From Mangrovimonas cancribranchiae (GTDB taxonomy: Bacteria > Bacteroidota > Bacteroidia > Flavobacteriales > Flavobacteriaceae): a DNA stretch of 64,000 nt. The stretch is taken from positions 860,001-924,000 of the forward strand of contig NZ_CP136925.1 in assembly GCF_037126245.1 (NCBI RefSeq). Direction: 5' to 3'. Each line of letters starts with the position of its first letter. The stretch's first letter is position 1. This document shows, piece after piece, positions 16,914 through 26,263 of this stretch. Both the position numbers and the translations under genes were made by a program. The notes beneath the pieces were generated by a model. It saw only the letters and a program-made list of their open reading frames with translations. It was not told where the DNA came from and searched no databases.

Positions 16914-18028
16914 AAAAGACCGTAAAAAACATATTAATAGTCACTTCAGAATTTCCGCCATTACCAGGTGGCATTGGGAATCATGCATATAATTTAGCAA
17001 AACACTTACAGTTAGAAGGATTTCAAGTAACTGTTTTAGCCGATCAACGTGCGCAAGATATAACCCAAACTCAAGCTTTTGATAAGCAACAGGTGTTTAA
17101 AATTCAACGAGTGCCATTAACGGCGGTAAGAGCTTTTATGTACCTTAAGCGCATTCAGTTATTGTTAAAAGCCATCAAAATAACCGATGTAGTGATTGCT
17201 ACAGGTAAATTCTCGTTATGGTCTGTTGCTTTGTGTAATATGTTTTACAAAAAAGCGTCGCATGCTATTATTCATGGGAGCGAAGTCAATTATAAAACAT
17301 GGTGGTTAAAACAAAGCATTAATTTATCATTACAACAATTTGATAGAGTAGTGGCTGTTTCTAATTATACCAAATCATTAGTTGCACATTTAAAGCATCC
17401 TAATATTACTGTTATTCCCAATGGGTTTGATGAGCTTAAAAATACAGCCTTACCGTTATTAGAAGAAACCGCCTTACAAGGACATCCTGTTTTATTAACG
17501 GTTGGAAATGTGACCGAACGTAAAGGGCAATTAAATGTTATTAGGCATTTGCCAAAACTTATTATAGAATATCCAGAAGTACATTATCATTGTGTGGGGT
17601 TTAATACAAACACCGAAGTTTTTATTAAGGAAGCGGAACGTTTAGGTGTTGAAAAACATGTGACATTTCATGGGCATGTATTACATGAACAGTTATCGTT
17701 TTATTATACACAAGCCGATATTTTTGTAATGTTAAGCACCCCAACAGCGTCGGGCGATGTAGAAGGCTTTGGAATTGCCATTCTAGAAGCCAATGCTTTT
17801 GGTGTTCCTGCCATTGGCGCGACAGGTTGTGGTATTGAAGATGCGATTAACCATAAACAATCTGGTATGTTGGTGTCGCCTACAGATACCGAGACTTTTT
17901 TAGTTGCTTTAAAGCATATTATAAAAGAAAAATCGGCTTTTTCTGAAGGCGCTTTAGCCTGGGCAAAACAGCATGAGTGGACGAAAGTAATTAAACATTA
18001 TACAAAGCTTATTGAGGCTGGTAGATAA
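16910..18028 (+). CDS. GT4-type glycosyltransferase
   Basis: A 372-residue GT4 glycosyltransferase. The N-terminal TSEFPPLPGGIGNHAYNLAK carries the GGIGNH glycine loop seen in PimB-like and WbnK-like enzymes. The donor domain has LLTVGNVTERKGQLNVIRHL near residue 193 and EGFGIAILEANAFGVPAIG near residue 285. The start is TTG, overlapping the stop of the GT2 gene by four bases; no ATG is nearby and the TTG gives a complete first strand. It is followed by a 141-base gap, the longest within this half of the cluster. Confidence 0.88.
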   Translation: MKKTVKNILIVTSEFPPLPGGIGNHAYNLAKHLQLEGFQVTVLADQRAQDITQTQAFDKQQVFKIQRVPLTAVRAFMYLKRIQLLLKAIKITDVVIATGKFSLWSVALCNMFYKKASHAIIHGSEVNYKTWWLKQSINLSLQQFDRVVAVSNYTKSLVAHLKHPNITVIPNGFDELKNTALPLLEETALQGHPVLLTVGNVTERKGQLNVIRHLPKLIIEYPEVHYHCVGFNTNTEVFIKEAERLGVEKHVTFHGHVLHEQLSFYYTQADIFVMLSTPTASGDVEGFGIAILEANAFGVPAIGATGCGIEDAINHKQSGMLVSPTDTETFLVALKHIIKEKSAFSEGALAWAKQHEWTKVIKHYTKLIEAGR

Positions 18029-18169
18029 TGTTGTTTTTCTAATTTTAGTTTAGCTTTTTCAGTTGAGACACTTAAGTTGTATGTTGAAGATTTCAGAAAT
18101 CAAAAAATAACCGACTTAAGGTTATGATTACTGCAAAGCAGGTTTTATATTTGGACAAACACCTATTGT

Positions 18170-19309
18170 GTGACGCTAGCTATTATTTCGCATACAGAAC
18201 ACTATACCAATACTCAAGGTCAAATTGTGGGTTGGGGACCAACCATAACAGAAATTAACCATCTAACAACCGTGTTCGATGAGATTTATCATGTGGCTAT
18301 GTTGCATCACGGAGAGGCGCCACCCAGTGCGCTACCATATACCAGTCCTGACATTAAATTTGTAGCTCTGCCGCCATTAGGAGGGCAAAGTTTAAGCGCA
18401 AAAATGCAATTGCTTACTCAGGCGCCAAAGGTATTGCGTACTGTTTCTAGCGTGTTAAAACAAGTCGATTATTTTCAGTTTCGCGCGCCAACAGGTATAG
18501 GTGTTTATTCGATACCGCACCTGACTTTTTTTGTAAAAAATAAAGGTTGGTTTAAATATGCAGGCAACTGGAATCAAAAACATCCGCCATTAGGCTATCG
18601 CTTTCAACGTTGGTGGTTAAAACAACAACAACGGCCAGTAACCATTAATGGACAATGGCCAAATCAACCGGAACATTGTATAACGTTTGAAAATCCGTGT
18701 TTAACAGATGATGAATTGCTTTTAGGCGAGGATATGTCTAAAACCAAGGTGTTTACAGAACACTTAAACCTATGCTATGTAGGAAGATTAGAAACACCAA
18801 AAGGTGTTGGGCGTATTATTGAAGCGCTTTTACAGTTACCTGAAACTATTAAAAACCGTATTGGAACAGTACATTTTGTTGGAGATGGTCCAGAGCGTAA
18901 TACGTTTGAAACGTTAGCCTTAAAAAGTGATTTGAATATTATATTTCATGGATTTTTGCCAAGAAATCAGGTGTTTGATATTTACAAAACATCGCATTTG
19001 TTTTTAATGCCCACAACAGCCTCTGAAGGGTTTCCTAAAGTGATAGCAGAAGCCATGAACTTTGGGTGTATTCCTGTAGTTTCTCAAGTATCCTCTATTG
19101 GACAATATATCATTCATAAAGAAACAGGAATTTGTATGTCAGCGGCCACAGTAGAAGCGTTGTTAACATGCTTTCAAACTATTTTTAAATTGGATGTTTC
19201 TCTTTTTGAAACTATATTGGCTAATCAACGTTCTGTAGTAAATCGTTTTGGGTTTACGTATTATAATAACCGCATTCAAAATCATATTTTAAAACAACTT
19301 GAGAGTTAA
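18170..19309 (+). CDS. GT4-type glycosyltransferase
   Basis: A 379-residue GT4-type protein starting at GTG 18170 (MTLAIISHTEHYTNTQGQIV). An in-frame TGA at 18125 limits any upstream start and no ATG is available. The donor half has LNLCYVGRLETPKGVGRIIE near residue 200 and SEGFPKVIAEAMNFGCIPVV near residue 285. The 141-base gap before it holds no gene or clear terminator. The following polymerase-like gene starts 11 bases before this gene ends. Role: sugar transfer in the same pathway. Confidence 0.85.
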   Translation: MTLAIISHTEHYTNTQGQIVGWGPTITEINHLTTVFDEIYHVAMLHHGEAPPSALPYTSPDIKFVALPPLGGQSLSAKMQLLTQAPKVLRTVSSVLKQVDYFQFRAPTGIGVYSIPHLTFFVKNKGWFKYAGNWNQKHPPLGYRFQRWWLKQQQRPVTINGQWPNQPEHCITFENPCLTDDELLLGEDMSKTKVFTEHLNLCYVGRLETPKGVGRIIEALLQLPETIKNRIGTVHFVGDGPERNTFETLALKSDLNIIFHGFLPRNQVFDIYKTSHLFLMPTTASEGFPKVIAEAMNFGCIPVVSQVSSIGQYIIHKETGICMSAATVEALLTCFQTIFKLDVSLFETILANQRSVVNRFGFTYYNNRIQNHILKQLES

Positions 19310-20672
19310 GTTTAGAAATTATAATGCCGATAATTACATCACCCTAATTTTAATACATATTGGGATGGCTTTTGCATTGCATTTTTTTCGCCCTATAGGG
19401 AAACTTATTTTTATAGGTGTTTTTCTTTACTTTTTTTTAAAAATTATTTTGGTTCCAAATCAAGAAAAGGTGAGAATGGTGCTATTAGGATGTGCGTATT
19501 TTGTTGGTGCCGAAGTGCTATTTAGGATGACAAAATCGGGACTTTCTTATGAAGCTTCTAAGTATTTAGTGATTTTATTTACCCTCATGGGCATTTTTTA
19601 TCGTGGTGTATCTGGAAAAGGATACCCTTATTTTATTTACCTTATTTTATTGGTGCCTGCTATTGTTGTGGCTTCAATTACGTTAACTTTTGATGCCAGT
19701 TTTAGAACCAACATCGCGTTTGTATTAAGTGGTCCTGTGTGTTTAGGCATAGCATCCTTGTTTTGTTACGATAGGAAAGTGCCACAAAAAACTGTGTTAG
19801 AGGTTTTAAACTATATGATGTTGCCTATTATTACAACCACATGTTATTTGTTTTTATACACGCCCAGTATAAAAGATGTTTTAACAAGTACAGCATCAAA
19901 TTCGGCTACTTCAGGTGGATTTGGACCAAATCAAGTGGCTACGGTATTAGGGCTAGGGATGTTTACCTTGGTTGTTAGACTCTTTTTACGTTCACCTGGT
20001 ACCATATTGAAGGTTATTAACCTCATCTTGTTTGGAGCGATGACCTTTAGAGCCTTTGTTACGTTTAGTCGTGGTGGTGTTATTGCGGCAGTAATTGTTG
20101 TCGCCGCATTTTTATGGGTGTTGTTTTGGAAGTCAAATCATCATCAAAAAAACCAAATTTTGGTATCTTTTTTCTTATTTGTGATAGCGGCTTTATCTAC
20201 CTGGATGATTAGTTCGCAGCAAACAGGTGGCTTATTAGATAAGCGATATGCTAATGAAGATGCCTTAGGACGTGAAAAAGAAGATGTGGCCACAGGCCGT
20301 TTAGATTTATTTATGGAAGAAATGGAAGGATTTGTAGAACATCCTTTTTTTGGTTTAGGCGCTAGCCGAACAAAAAATATGCGTGTAGAAGCTGGTATTG
20401 GGCATTTGCCATCACACAATGAAATTGGGCGTTTATTATCAGAACACGGTATTATGGGGATTATAACCTTACTTATATTAATTTTTGCTCCTTTAAGTTA
20501 TAGGAGTACCAATAAGAAAAATATTTTTTTCTATGCTTTTTTGGCATTTTGGTTTGCCACTATTAACCATTCTGGTATGCGCATAGCTGCACCTTCTTTT
20601 ATTTATGCGTTAGCCTTATTAAATGTTACTTATGAAAAAAAGCCTCCTGTATATAGGAAACAACTTAAATAG
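19299..20672 (+). CDS. O-antigen ligase/polymerase (Wzy_C family)
   Basis: A 457-residue integral membrane protein with about ten hydrophobic segments and a large loop between residues 310 and 385 that contains GIGHLPSHNEIGRLLSEHG, the conserved H-N-x-x-G...E-H-G pattern of Wzy/WaaL-type proteins. It either polymerises repeat units in the periplasm (Wzy) or ligates the glycan; in a cluster with an initiating transferase, polymerase is the more likely role. The start is TTG, overlapping the upstream gene by 11 bases; the ATG close by is in another frame. It overlaps the next gene at its 3' end by about 40 bases. Confidence 0.82.
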   Translation: MRVKFRNYNADNYITLILIHIGMAFALHFFRPIGKLIFIGVFLYFFLKIILVPNQEKVRMVLLGCAYFVGAEVLFRMTKSGLSYEASKYLVILFTLMGIFYRGVSGKGYPYFIYLILLVPAIVVASITLTFDASFRTNIAFVLSGPVCLGIASLFCYDRKVPQKTVLEVLNYMMLPIITTTCYLFLYTPSIKDVLTSTASNSATSGGFGPNQVATVLGLGMFTLVVRLFLRSPGTILKVINLILFGAMTFRAFVTFSRGGVIAAVIVVAAFLWVLFWKSNHHQKNQILVSFFLFVIAALSTWMISSQQTGGLLDKRYANEDALGREKEDVATGRLDLFMEEMEGFVEHPFFGLGASRTKNMRVEAGIGHLPSHNEIGRLLSEHGIMGIITLLILIFAPLSYRSTNKKNIFFYAFLAFWFATINHSGMRIAAPSFIYALALLNVTYEKKPPVYRKQLK

Positions 20673-21648
20673 TAAACGAAGCAATATATCGTCTATTGGC
20701 GTTTTAGGACCTATGTTAGAAGCAGAAGGAATTACGGTGTATTATGCATCATCGAAAACAAATAAGCTTTACCGGCTGTTGGATATGATATGGCAAGTAT
20801 TAAGAAATAGGCATCGGGTTTCAATCGTTTTAATAGACACGTATAGTACATGGAATTTTTACTACGCTTTAGTTATTTCGCAATTATGCCGGTTATTGAG
20901 ATTGTGTTACATACCTAGTTTAAATGGCGGAAATCTTCCAATGCGATTACAGCAAAACCCTGTGTTTTGTCGGATGATTTTTAAACCAGCTTATAAATTA
21001 GTGTCTCCTTCAATCTATTTAAAAGAGGCTTTTGAAACTGCAGGATTTACGCCTGTTACTTATATTCCTAATAGTATTACACTTGGCAATTATACATGTT
21101 ATAATCACGATTACGAACAGTTTAACCTACTGTGGGTACGTTCGTTCTCATATATTTATAACCCAACAATGGCGGTTGAAGTTTTAAAAACACTTTTAGA
21201 TAATGGATATCAAGCAACCTTAACTATGGTAGGACCAGATACGGGTGATGGTTCTTTACAAGCCACCAAAACCCTTGCTAAAACCTTAGGAGTTGCCGTG
21301 ACTTTTACTGGAAAACTCTCAAAACCAGACTGGATTGCTTTAGCAAAAACACATAATATATTTATAAATACCACAAATTATGATAACATGCCTGTAAGTG
21401 TTATAGAAGCTATGGCTTTAGGATTAGCAGTAGTCTCTACACGCGTAGGTGGTATTCCTTATTTTTTAGAACACTTAAAAGAGGCTGTTTTAGTTCCTGC
21501 AGAAAATGCAGCAGTTATGGCAAAAGCAATTGTAGATTTAAAAGCCTCTCCAGAAAATACGCGACACATGGTACAGAACGCCCGTAGTAAAGCCGAAAAT
21601 TTTGATTGGAATCATGTAAAACAAGATTGGTTGCAGCTTTTACAGTAA
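20632..21648 (+). CDS. GT4-type glycosyltransferase
   Basis: A GT4 glycosyltransferase of 338 residues from ATG 20632 (MKKSLLYIGNNLNSKRSN); an ATG nine bases earlier is also possible. The N-terminal region resembles transferases that start with an (L)YIGN strand. The donor half has NLLWVRSFSYIYNPTMAVEV near residue 165 and the E-x7-E region PVSVIEAMALGLAVVS near residue 252, followed by TRVGG. It overlaps the Wzy-like gene by about 40 bases, so the two are translated from one message. It is the last transferase before the initiating enzyme. Confidence 0.86.
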   Translation: MKKSLLYIGNNLNSKRSNISSIGVLGPMLEAEGITVYYASSKTNKLYRLLDMIWQVLRNRHRVSIVLIDTYSTWNFYYALVISQLCRLLRLCYIPSLNGGNLPMRLQQNPVFCRMIFKPAYKLVSPSIYLKEAFETAGFTPVTYIPNSITLGNYTCYNHDYEQFNLLWVRSFSYIYNPTMAVEVLKTLLDNGYQATLTMVGPDTGDGSLQATKTLAKTLGVAVTFTGKLSKPDWIALAKTHNIFINTTNYDNMPVSVIEAMALGLAVVSTRVGGIPYFLEHLKEAVLVPAENAAVMAKAIVDLKASPENTRHMVQNARSKAENFDWNHVKQDWLQLLQ

Positions 21649-21654
21649 CATAAC

Positions 21655-21684
21655 TTGTATAATCGTTGGAACTTAGTATCTTAG
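21655..21684 (+). promoter_or_regulatory. Candidate promoter of the initiating transferase gene
   Basis: TTG (21655-21657), 19 bases, then TATCTTAG (21677-21684). This fits the Bacteroidota -33/-7 pattern TTG-N17-23-TAnnTTTG with one mismatch. The start codon is at 21704, giving a leader of about 15 bases. Confidence 0.45.
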
Positions 21685-21703
21685 CTTTAACCTTTTTTAA
21701 CAT

Positions 21704-23092
21704 ATGCCTGTAGACATTCATTTTAATATTTCTGAGCGTAAAATTCTCTTAAGAATTATTGATATACTGTCTGTTTTAGGTATGCTATGCCTAATAAGTA
21801 ATTATTTTTCGTTTGATTACTTTACCATAACGAAAGAAAATTGGTCGTGGGTACTTGTTTTAATTATTTATTTAAGTGTTTTTGGTACTGTTTTCGAGCT
21901 TTATGATTTGCAAAAAGCAAGTCGGACAGAAAAAACACTCCCCAATATTATTTTAACTACATCAACGGTGGTTTTATTTTATTTATTCACACCGTATTTC
22001 ACGCCTTTTTTACCAAGCAATAGATTACAGGTTGTTTATTTTTATCTCGCTATTTTATTTGCTTTAATTGCATGGCGCTTAGTTTATATAAACTTTATTT
22101 CGAAACCACGGTTTTTTAAAAAGGTGCTTATTGTAGGCGAAACATCAAACATAGAAACGATTGTTGAAGCATTTAAGAAAGCCGATCCTAACTATAAAAT
22201 TATAGGGTTTATTAATTGTGAAGAACGCCAAACATCTTCTGTGAAATATAAAGGTATTACCGAATACCCTCCAGAAGATTTACATCGCGTTATACAAGAA
22301 GAAAAAGTTTCGGAAATTGTTGTCGCTACCTATAATGCCGAAGCTATTACGCCTGATATTTATAATGAGCTAATTACTTTATTAGAGCATGGTTTTCCTA
22401 TTAAAGAATACACACAAGTGTATGAAGATATGACGCACCGTGTACCCGTGCAGTTTGTAGGTAAAGATTTTTATAAATACTTCCCTTTTAGCCGTAGTAA
22501 TAAAAATAAGTTTTACTTATTCATTCATCGAATTCTAGATATGCTAATTGCTTTAGTAGGAACTTTAGTTGGGTGTTGTCTTATTCCGTTAATTCTATTA
22601 GGAAATGTGTTTGCCAATCGAGGTCCTTTATTTTACCGTCAAGAACGTGTAGGAAAAAATGGAGAAACGTTTAAGATTATCAAGTTTAGAACCATGATTA
22701 AAGAGGCCGAAAAACATGGTGCAGTTTGGGCCACTAAAGACGATGCTAGAGTTACCTTATTTGGACGTTTTTTAAGAAATACAAGAATAGATGAGTTTCC
22801 GCAGTTTATTAATATTTTAAAAGGGGATATGAGTGTTATTGGACCGCGACCTGAGCGTCCACAATTTATTAAAGAATTGGCTGAGGTTATTCCTTTTTAT
22901 GAAACGCGTCATATTATAAAACCAGGCTTAACTGGTTGGGCGCAGGTGAAAGTACGTTATGGGGCTTCTGTACAAGACAGTTTAGTGAAATTACAATACG
23001 ATTTGTATTATATCAAGCATCGTAGTTTTATGTTGGACGCCAATGTGTTATTAAAAACGTTAAGCGCTGTTATATTTTTTAGAGGGCAATAA
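21704..23092 (+). CDS. Polyprenyl-phosphate sugar-1-phosphate transferase (WcaJ/WbaP-like)
   Basis: A 462-residue membrane enzyme that starts repeat-unit synthesis by moving a sugar-1-phosphate from a UDP-sugar to undecaprenyl phosphate. It has four N-terminal membrane segments, a Rossmann-like CoA_binding_3 domain (residues about 140-245, starting KKVLIVGETSNIE), a re-entrant helix near residue 270, and the catalytic bacterial sugar transferase domain with FYRQERVGKNGETFKIIKFR, RIDEFPQFINILKGDMSVIG, GPRPERP and GLTGWAQV. The sugar (glucose, galactose or an N-acetyl sugar) cannot be read from these motifs. It ends the polysaccharide locus and abuts the convergent DUF4105 gene with no bases between the stops. 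Confidence 0.9.
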   Translation: MPVDIHFNISERKILLRIIDILSVLGMLCLISNYFSFDYFTITKENWSWVLVLIIYLSVFGTVFELYDLQKASRTEKTLPNIILTTSTVVLFYLFTPYFTPFLPSNRLQVVYFYLAILFALIAWRLVYINFISKPRFFKKVLIVGETSNIETIVEAFKKADPNYKIIGFINCEERQTSSVKYKGITEYPPEDLHRVIQEEKVSEIVVATYNAEAITPDIYNELITLLEHGFPIKEYTQVYEDMTHRVPVQFVGKDFYKYFPFSRSNKNKFYLFIHRILDMLIALVGTLVGCCLIPLILLGNVFANRGPLFYRQERVGKNGETFKIIKFRTMIKEAEKHGAVWATKDDARVTLFGRFLRNTRIDEFPQFINILKGDMSVIGPRPERPQFIKELAEVIPFYETRHIIKPGLTGWAQVKVRYGASVQDSLVKLQYDLYYIKHRSFMLDANVLLKTLSAVIFFRGQ

Positions 23093-24268
23093 TTAGTGGT
23101 CTTTTAATGCGTTTATTAGATAGATGTAACGATATGCCAATGCTACAAATAAAGGTAATAAGGCTAGCGCAAATTGTTGAACGCCAGTAAGCCAATGAAA
23201 TGCTAAAAGTGCTAAGCAAATCAGTAAAAACTTAAGGTATTTCCTTACCCAGACTTTAGGTGTTTGACTTAATACCGATTTTAATGCTAATAAACTTAAA
23301 GGACTTGCCCATAGTAGATTGTAATTATTAGCCGTGGCTTGATGATTGGTAGCAAACCAAAGTAATAAAAGTAGGATACCAATAAAACTTGTGATACCAA
23401 AAATAACACCATCTAGCCATATACTACGGCTTTGCTTTTTGCTGTCTTGAAAAGTAATGTAACCTATAATAAGAGCTAATAAACTAAATACAACTATTGG
23501 ACTTATTATAATAGACCAAACATTTGCTGTTTTTGGGTTTTTAGGTTTGTAAAGTGTTTGTTTAGAAGTGACTAAACTTGTGTTGTTGGTATTAATAGTG
23601 GCTAGACCAAATAAGGAATTAATATACTGAGGTAAAAACATGTGTTCTTCTAGCGTGGCTGTTTTATCAATAACAGCACCTAAAGCAATATCAATACCTA
23701 CACTTCCCCAAGAGTTCCAAGATAAATTCTCTTGAATAAGTGTACGAAAGGTTTTGGGCTTAAAGTCTTTTGGGGCGTGAAATTGTAAGTTATGGTTTAA
23801 CGTTTCGGCAACGACATCTTTAATTTTTGTGGCACAATTATCATAAAAGAAATCGTATAAATAGTAACGGTTTTCAGGTTTGTAGTTGGTTGCTAAATAG
23901 TTGTAAATAGCTTGTTTTTGTGGTTGTGTTAAGTTAAGTTTTTGTTCTTCTACACGGCGGTTTTGCCATGTATAAAAGCCATAAATATCATTGTATTTCG
24001 ATTTTCCTATGGCATAGTTTAATTTTCCAGAGGCAAACTTTAAATAAAAATTAGGAGTGTTAAAATCAAAGCGTCCATAATCGTATGTCACATCTAAGCC
24101 ATTAGCAGGGTCTTTAATTCTAAAGGCATTATGTCCAAACGCATCGTTTAAAGCTTGTCCGGGACCAATGGTTAAGACGCTAATTTCGGCTTTTGGTGAT
24201 AGCGTTTGTGCTACCGAAAAAGATGTTATTACTACTAATGCTAAAAAATAAAAGTACCCTTGTTTCAT
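23093..24268 (-). CDS. DUF4105 membrane protein, possible lipoprotein N-acyltransferase
   Basis: A 391-residue protein with a signal peptide (residues 1-20), a periplasmic DUF4105 domain (about 25-220) and four to five hydrophobic segments in the C-terminal 150 residues. The domain has NDAFGHNAFRI with His46 and FFYDNCATKIKD with Cys145, an arrangement like the Cys/His pair of NlpC/P60- or LRAT-like enzymes. From memory, a DUF4105-type protein was reported as the Bacteroides lipoprotein N-acyltransferase Lnb; I cannot verify that this is its orthologue. It lies 14 bases downstream of the PorV-like gene on the same strand, so they may be co-transcribed. Confidence 0.75.
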   Translation of the reverse strand: MKQGYFYFLALVVITSFSVAQTLSPKAEISVLTIGPGQALNDAFGHNAFRIKDPANGLDVTYDYGRFDFNTPNFYLKFASGKLNYAIGKSKYNDIYGFYTWQNRRVEEQKLNLTQPQKQAIYNYLATNYKPENRYYLYDFFYDNCATKIKDVVAETLNHNLQFHAPKDFKPKTFRTLIQENLSWNSWGSVGIDIALGAVIDKTATLEEHMFLPQYINSLFGLATINTNNTSLVTSKQTLYKPKNPKTANVWSIIISPIVVFSLLALIIGYITFQDSKKQSRSIWLDGVIFGITSFIGILLLLLWFATNHQATANNYNLLWASPLSLLALKSVLSQTPKVWVRKYLKFLLICLALLAFHWLTGVQQFALALLPLFVALAYRYIYLINALKDH

Positions 24269-24282
24269 GATTTGGTTTTTCG

Positions 24283-25410
24283 CTAGCGGAAGATACTAAA
24301 ATCTAATTTTAGAGAAAATACATTGGAGTATAGCGCAACACTTTGGTCACCAATATCGGTAAAAGCGTAATCGACTTGAATACCTTTATACCTAAACCCA
24401 ACGCCCATACTTGGTTGAAAACTTAAGCGCTCGCTATTGTCGTATTCAAGCTCGTTTTGAAAGTTCCCTAAACCACCACGAAGAAAAATCATATCGATAT
24501 ACCCAAATTCTAAGCCTAAAGCTGGGTTTATGCTGGCAAATGATGTTGAAATAATATCGTTGTTTTCTTCAAATCGTACATTTAAATCCAGTTCGGTTAA
24601 AATAGAATAGTCGTAATTAATGATGAATTTTTTCGAGACTCCAAGTTGTAATTTAGGAATGGTAATTTCGGTTGTTTCTGGGAGTTCCTGGTTTTGGCCT
24701 TCTACAGCATCTTGTATAGTAGAAAATTCATCTTCATCAATACTCCAAGCATTATAGGTAGTTGTAATATCTCTAGCCATAATACCAAACTTCCAATCGT
24801 TTTTTGTTTCAAATTGAACAGCAGCATCTAAGCCAAATCCCCACGATGAGGCAAAATCTCCAATAATACGACGGATAACTTTAGCGTTAATGCCATATCG
24901 TAATCCATCTAAAGGCAATTGCCTGGCATAGGAGAATGTGACGCCATAATCGGCTGTAGAGAAGGTGCTAATACGGTCGTAATTAATATTTCCTTGATCG
25001 TCGATAAGCTGTGTGGTGTTTAAAATATCGTCAACCGCAAATCTAATAACAGAAATTCCTATACTACTACGGTCGTCAATTGGCATGGCAAATCCTATGT
25101 AGTCGTAATTGGCAATATTAGCAAAATAACTAGAGTGCATAAGCGCTAATTCTTTGTCTTCTATATGTAGCAAACCAGCGGGATTCCAATATCCAGAATT
25201 CACATCGGCAGTATGTGCTGTAACTGCATTGGCCATGCCAAGCGCGGCAGCATCTACACCAATATTCATAAATTCGTTAGAATATTTTCTAACCGTTTGT
25301 CCCAGAGAGGAACATGTGATTACAAAACACGTTAGTAAGGTTAGTAAAGTTTTCAAAAGACCATTCTTTTTTGCAAATATGATATTATTTTTCAACATAT
25401 TAAACTTCAA
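24283..25410 (-). CDS. PorV/PorQ-like outer-membrane protein
   Basis: A 375-residue beta-barrel-type protein of the PorV/PorQ (UPF0164/FadL-like) group. It has a signal sequence (hydrophobic LLKTLLTLLTCFVITCSSLG, residues 19-38), then the family start KYSNEFMNIGVDAAALGMAN and NSGYWNPAGL, alternating aromatic beta strands, and a terminal strand ending FSIFR. PorV-type proteins serve type IX secretion as outer-membrane shuttles; many paralogues exist with unclear jobs, so a direct T9SS role is only inferred. A T9SS cargo gene occurs at 57546. The start could also be the Met four codons further in. Confidence 0.75.
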   Translation of the reverse strand: MKFNMLKNNIIFAKKNGLLKTLLTLLTCFVITCSSLGQTVRKYSNEFMNIGVDAAALGMANAVTAHTADVNSGYWNPAGLLHIEDKELALMHSSYFANIANYDYIGFAMPIDDRSSIGISVIRFAVDDILNTTQLIDDQGNINYDRISTFSTADYGVTFSYARQLPLDGLRYGINAKVIRRIIGDFASSWGFGLDAAVQFETKNDWKFGIMARDITTTYNAWSIDEDEFSTIQDAVEGQNQELPETTEITIPKLQLGVSKKFIINYDYSILTELDLNVRFEENNDIISTSFASINPALGLEFGYIDMIFLRGGLGNFQNELEYDNSERLSFQPSMGVGFRYKGIQVDYAFTDIGDQSVALYSNVFSLKLDFSIFR

Positions 25411-25486
25411 AAGTCAATAGATATTGTTTGGTTTTTGTTTTAGACGTAAATAGTTTAGTATTTTTACATACTAAAATGCAGTTTTT

Positions 25487-26239
25487 ATGAAAAAGCACAT
25501 TCCTAATATCATTACATTGTTAAATTTATTTTGTGGCTGTTTGGCAGTGGTATTGGCTGTAAATAATAACTTTGTAGCGGCAAGTTTTTTTGTTTTTGCT
25601 GGCATTTTCTTTGATTTTTTTGATGGTTTTGCGGCCAGACTGTTAGGCGTGCAAAGTAGCTTGGGAGTACAACTAGATTCTTTGGCCGATTTGGTAACAA
25701 GCGGCTTGGTTCCAGGAATTGTTATGTTTCGATTATTAACTTTAGCAAGCGATCAAACCGCTTTAGCGACCTTATCGAATGATTGGGGAGACGCTATACA
25801 CTGGCACGACTTTACATTTGCACCCATAGCGTTAATAGGGTTTTTAATAACGTTAGCTTCTGCTTACAGACTAGCTAAATTTAATGTAGATGAAGAACAA
25901 CAAACAACTTTTAAAGGGTTGCCAACACCAGCTAATGCCTTATTAATTTTGTCGTTGCCGTTAATTATTGAATTCCAAAAAAGCGATGCGATGAATAGTA
26001 TTATTGTAAATGTTTGGTTTTTATTAGGCCTGACGTTGCTAAGTAGTTATTTGTTGGTAAGTCCTATTCGTTTGTTTGCATTAAAGTTTAAAGACTGGTC
26101 GTTTAAGGCCAATGGTATTAGATATATTTTTATCATATTAAGTGTGGTCTTTTTAATTGTTTTTCAATTTGCTGGAATTCCACTAATCATTTTAAGTTAT
26201 ATTGCCATGTCTCTTATGGCTAATTCAAAACAGGTTTAA
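25487..26239 (+). CDS. pssA: CDP-diacylglycerol-serine O-phosphatidyltransferase
   Basis: A 250-residue inner-membrane enzyme that makes phosphatidylserine from CDP-diacylglycerol and serine, the first step to phosphatidylethanolamine. The CDP-alcohol phosphotransferase motif D-G-x2-A-R-x8-G-x3-D-x3-D is complete: D46, G47, A50, R51, G60, D64 and D68. The N-terminus KKHIPNIITLLNLFCGCLAV is typical of the PssA type, and seven or so hydrophobic segments follow. A weak promoter match (TATTTTTA near 25458) precedes it. It is followed 24 bases later by the DUF808 gene, probably in one transcript. Confidence 0.9.
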   Translation: MKKHIPNIITLLNLFCGCLAVVLAVNNNFVAASFFVFAGIFFDFFDGFAARLLGVQSSLGVQLDSLADLVTSGLVPGIVMFRLLTLASDQTALATLSNDWGDAIHWHDFTFAPIALIGFLITLASAYRLAKFNVDEEQQTTFKGLPTPANALLILSLPLIIEFQKSDAMNSIIVNVWFLLGLTLLSSYLLVSPIRLFALKFKDWSFKANGIRYIFIILSVVFLIVFQFAGIPLIILSYIAMSLMANSKQV

Positions 26240-26263
26240 TTCCCCCAAAAAGAACGTTTATTT

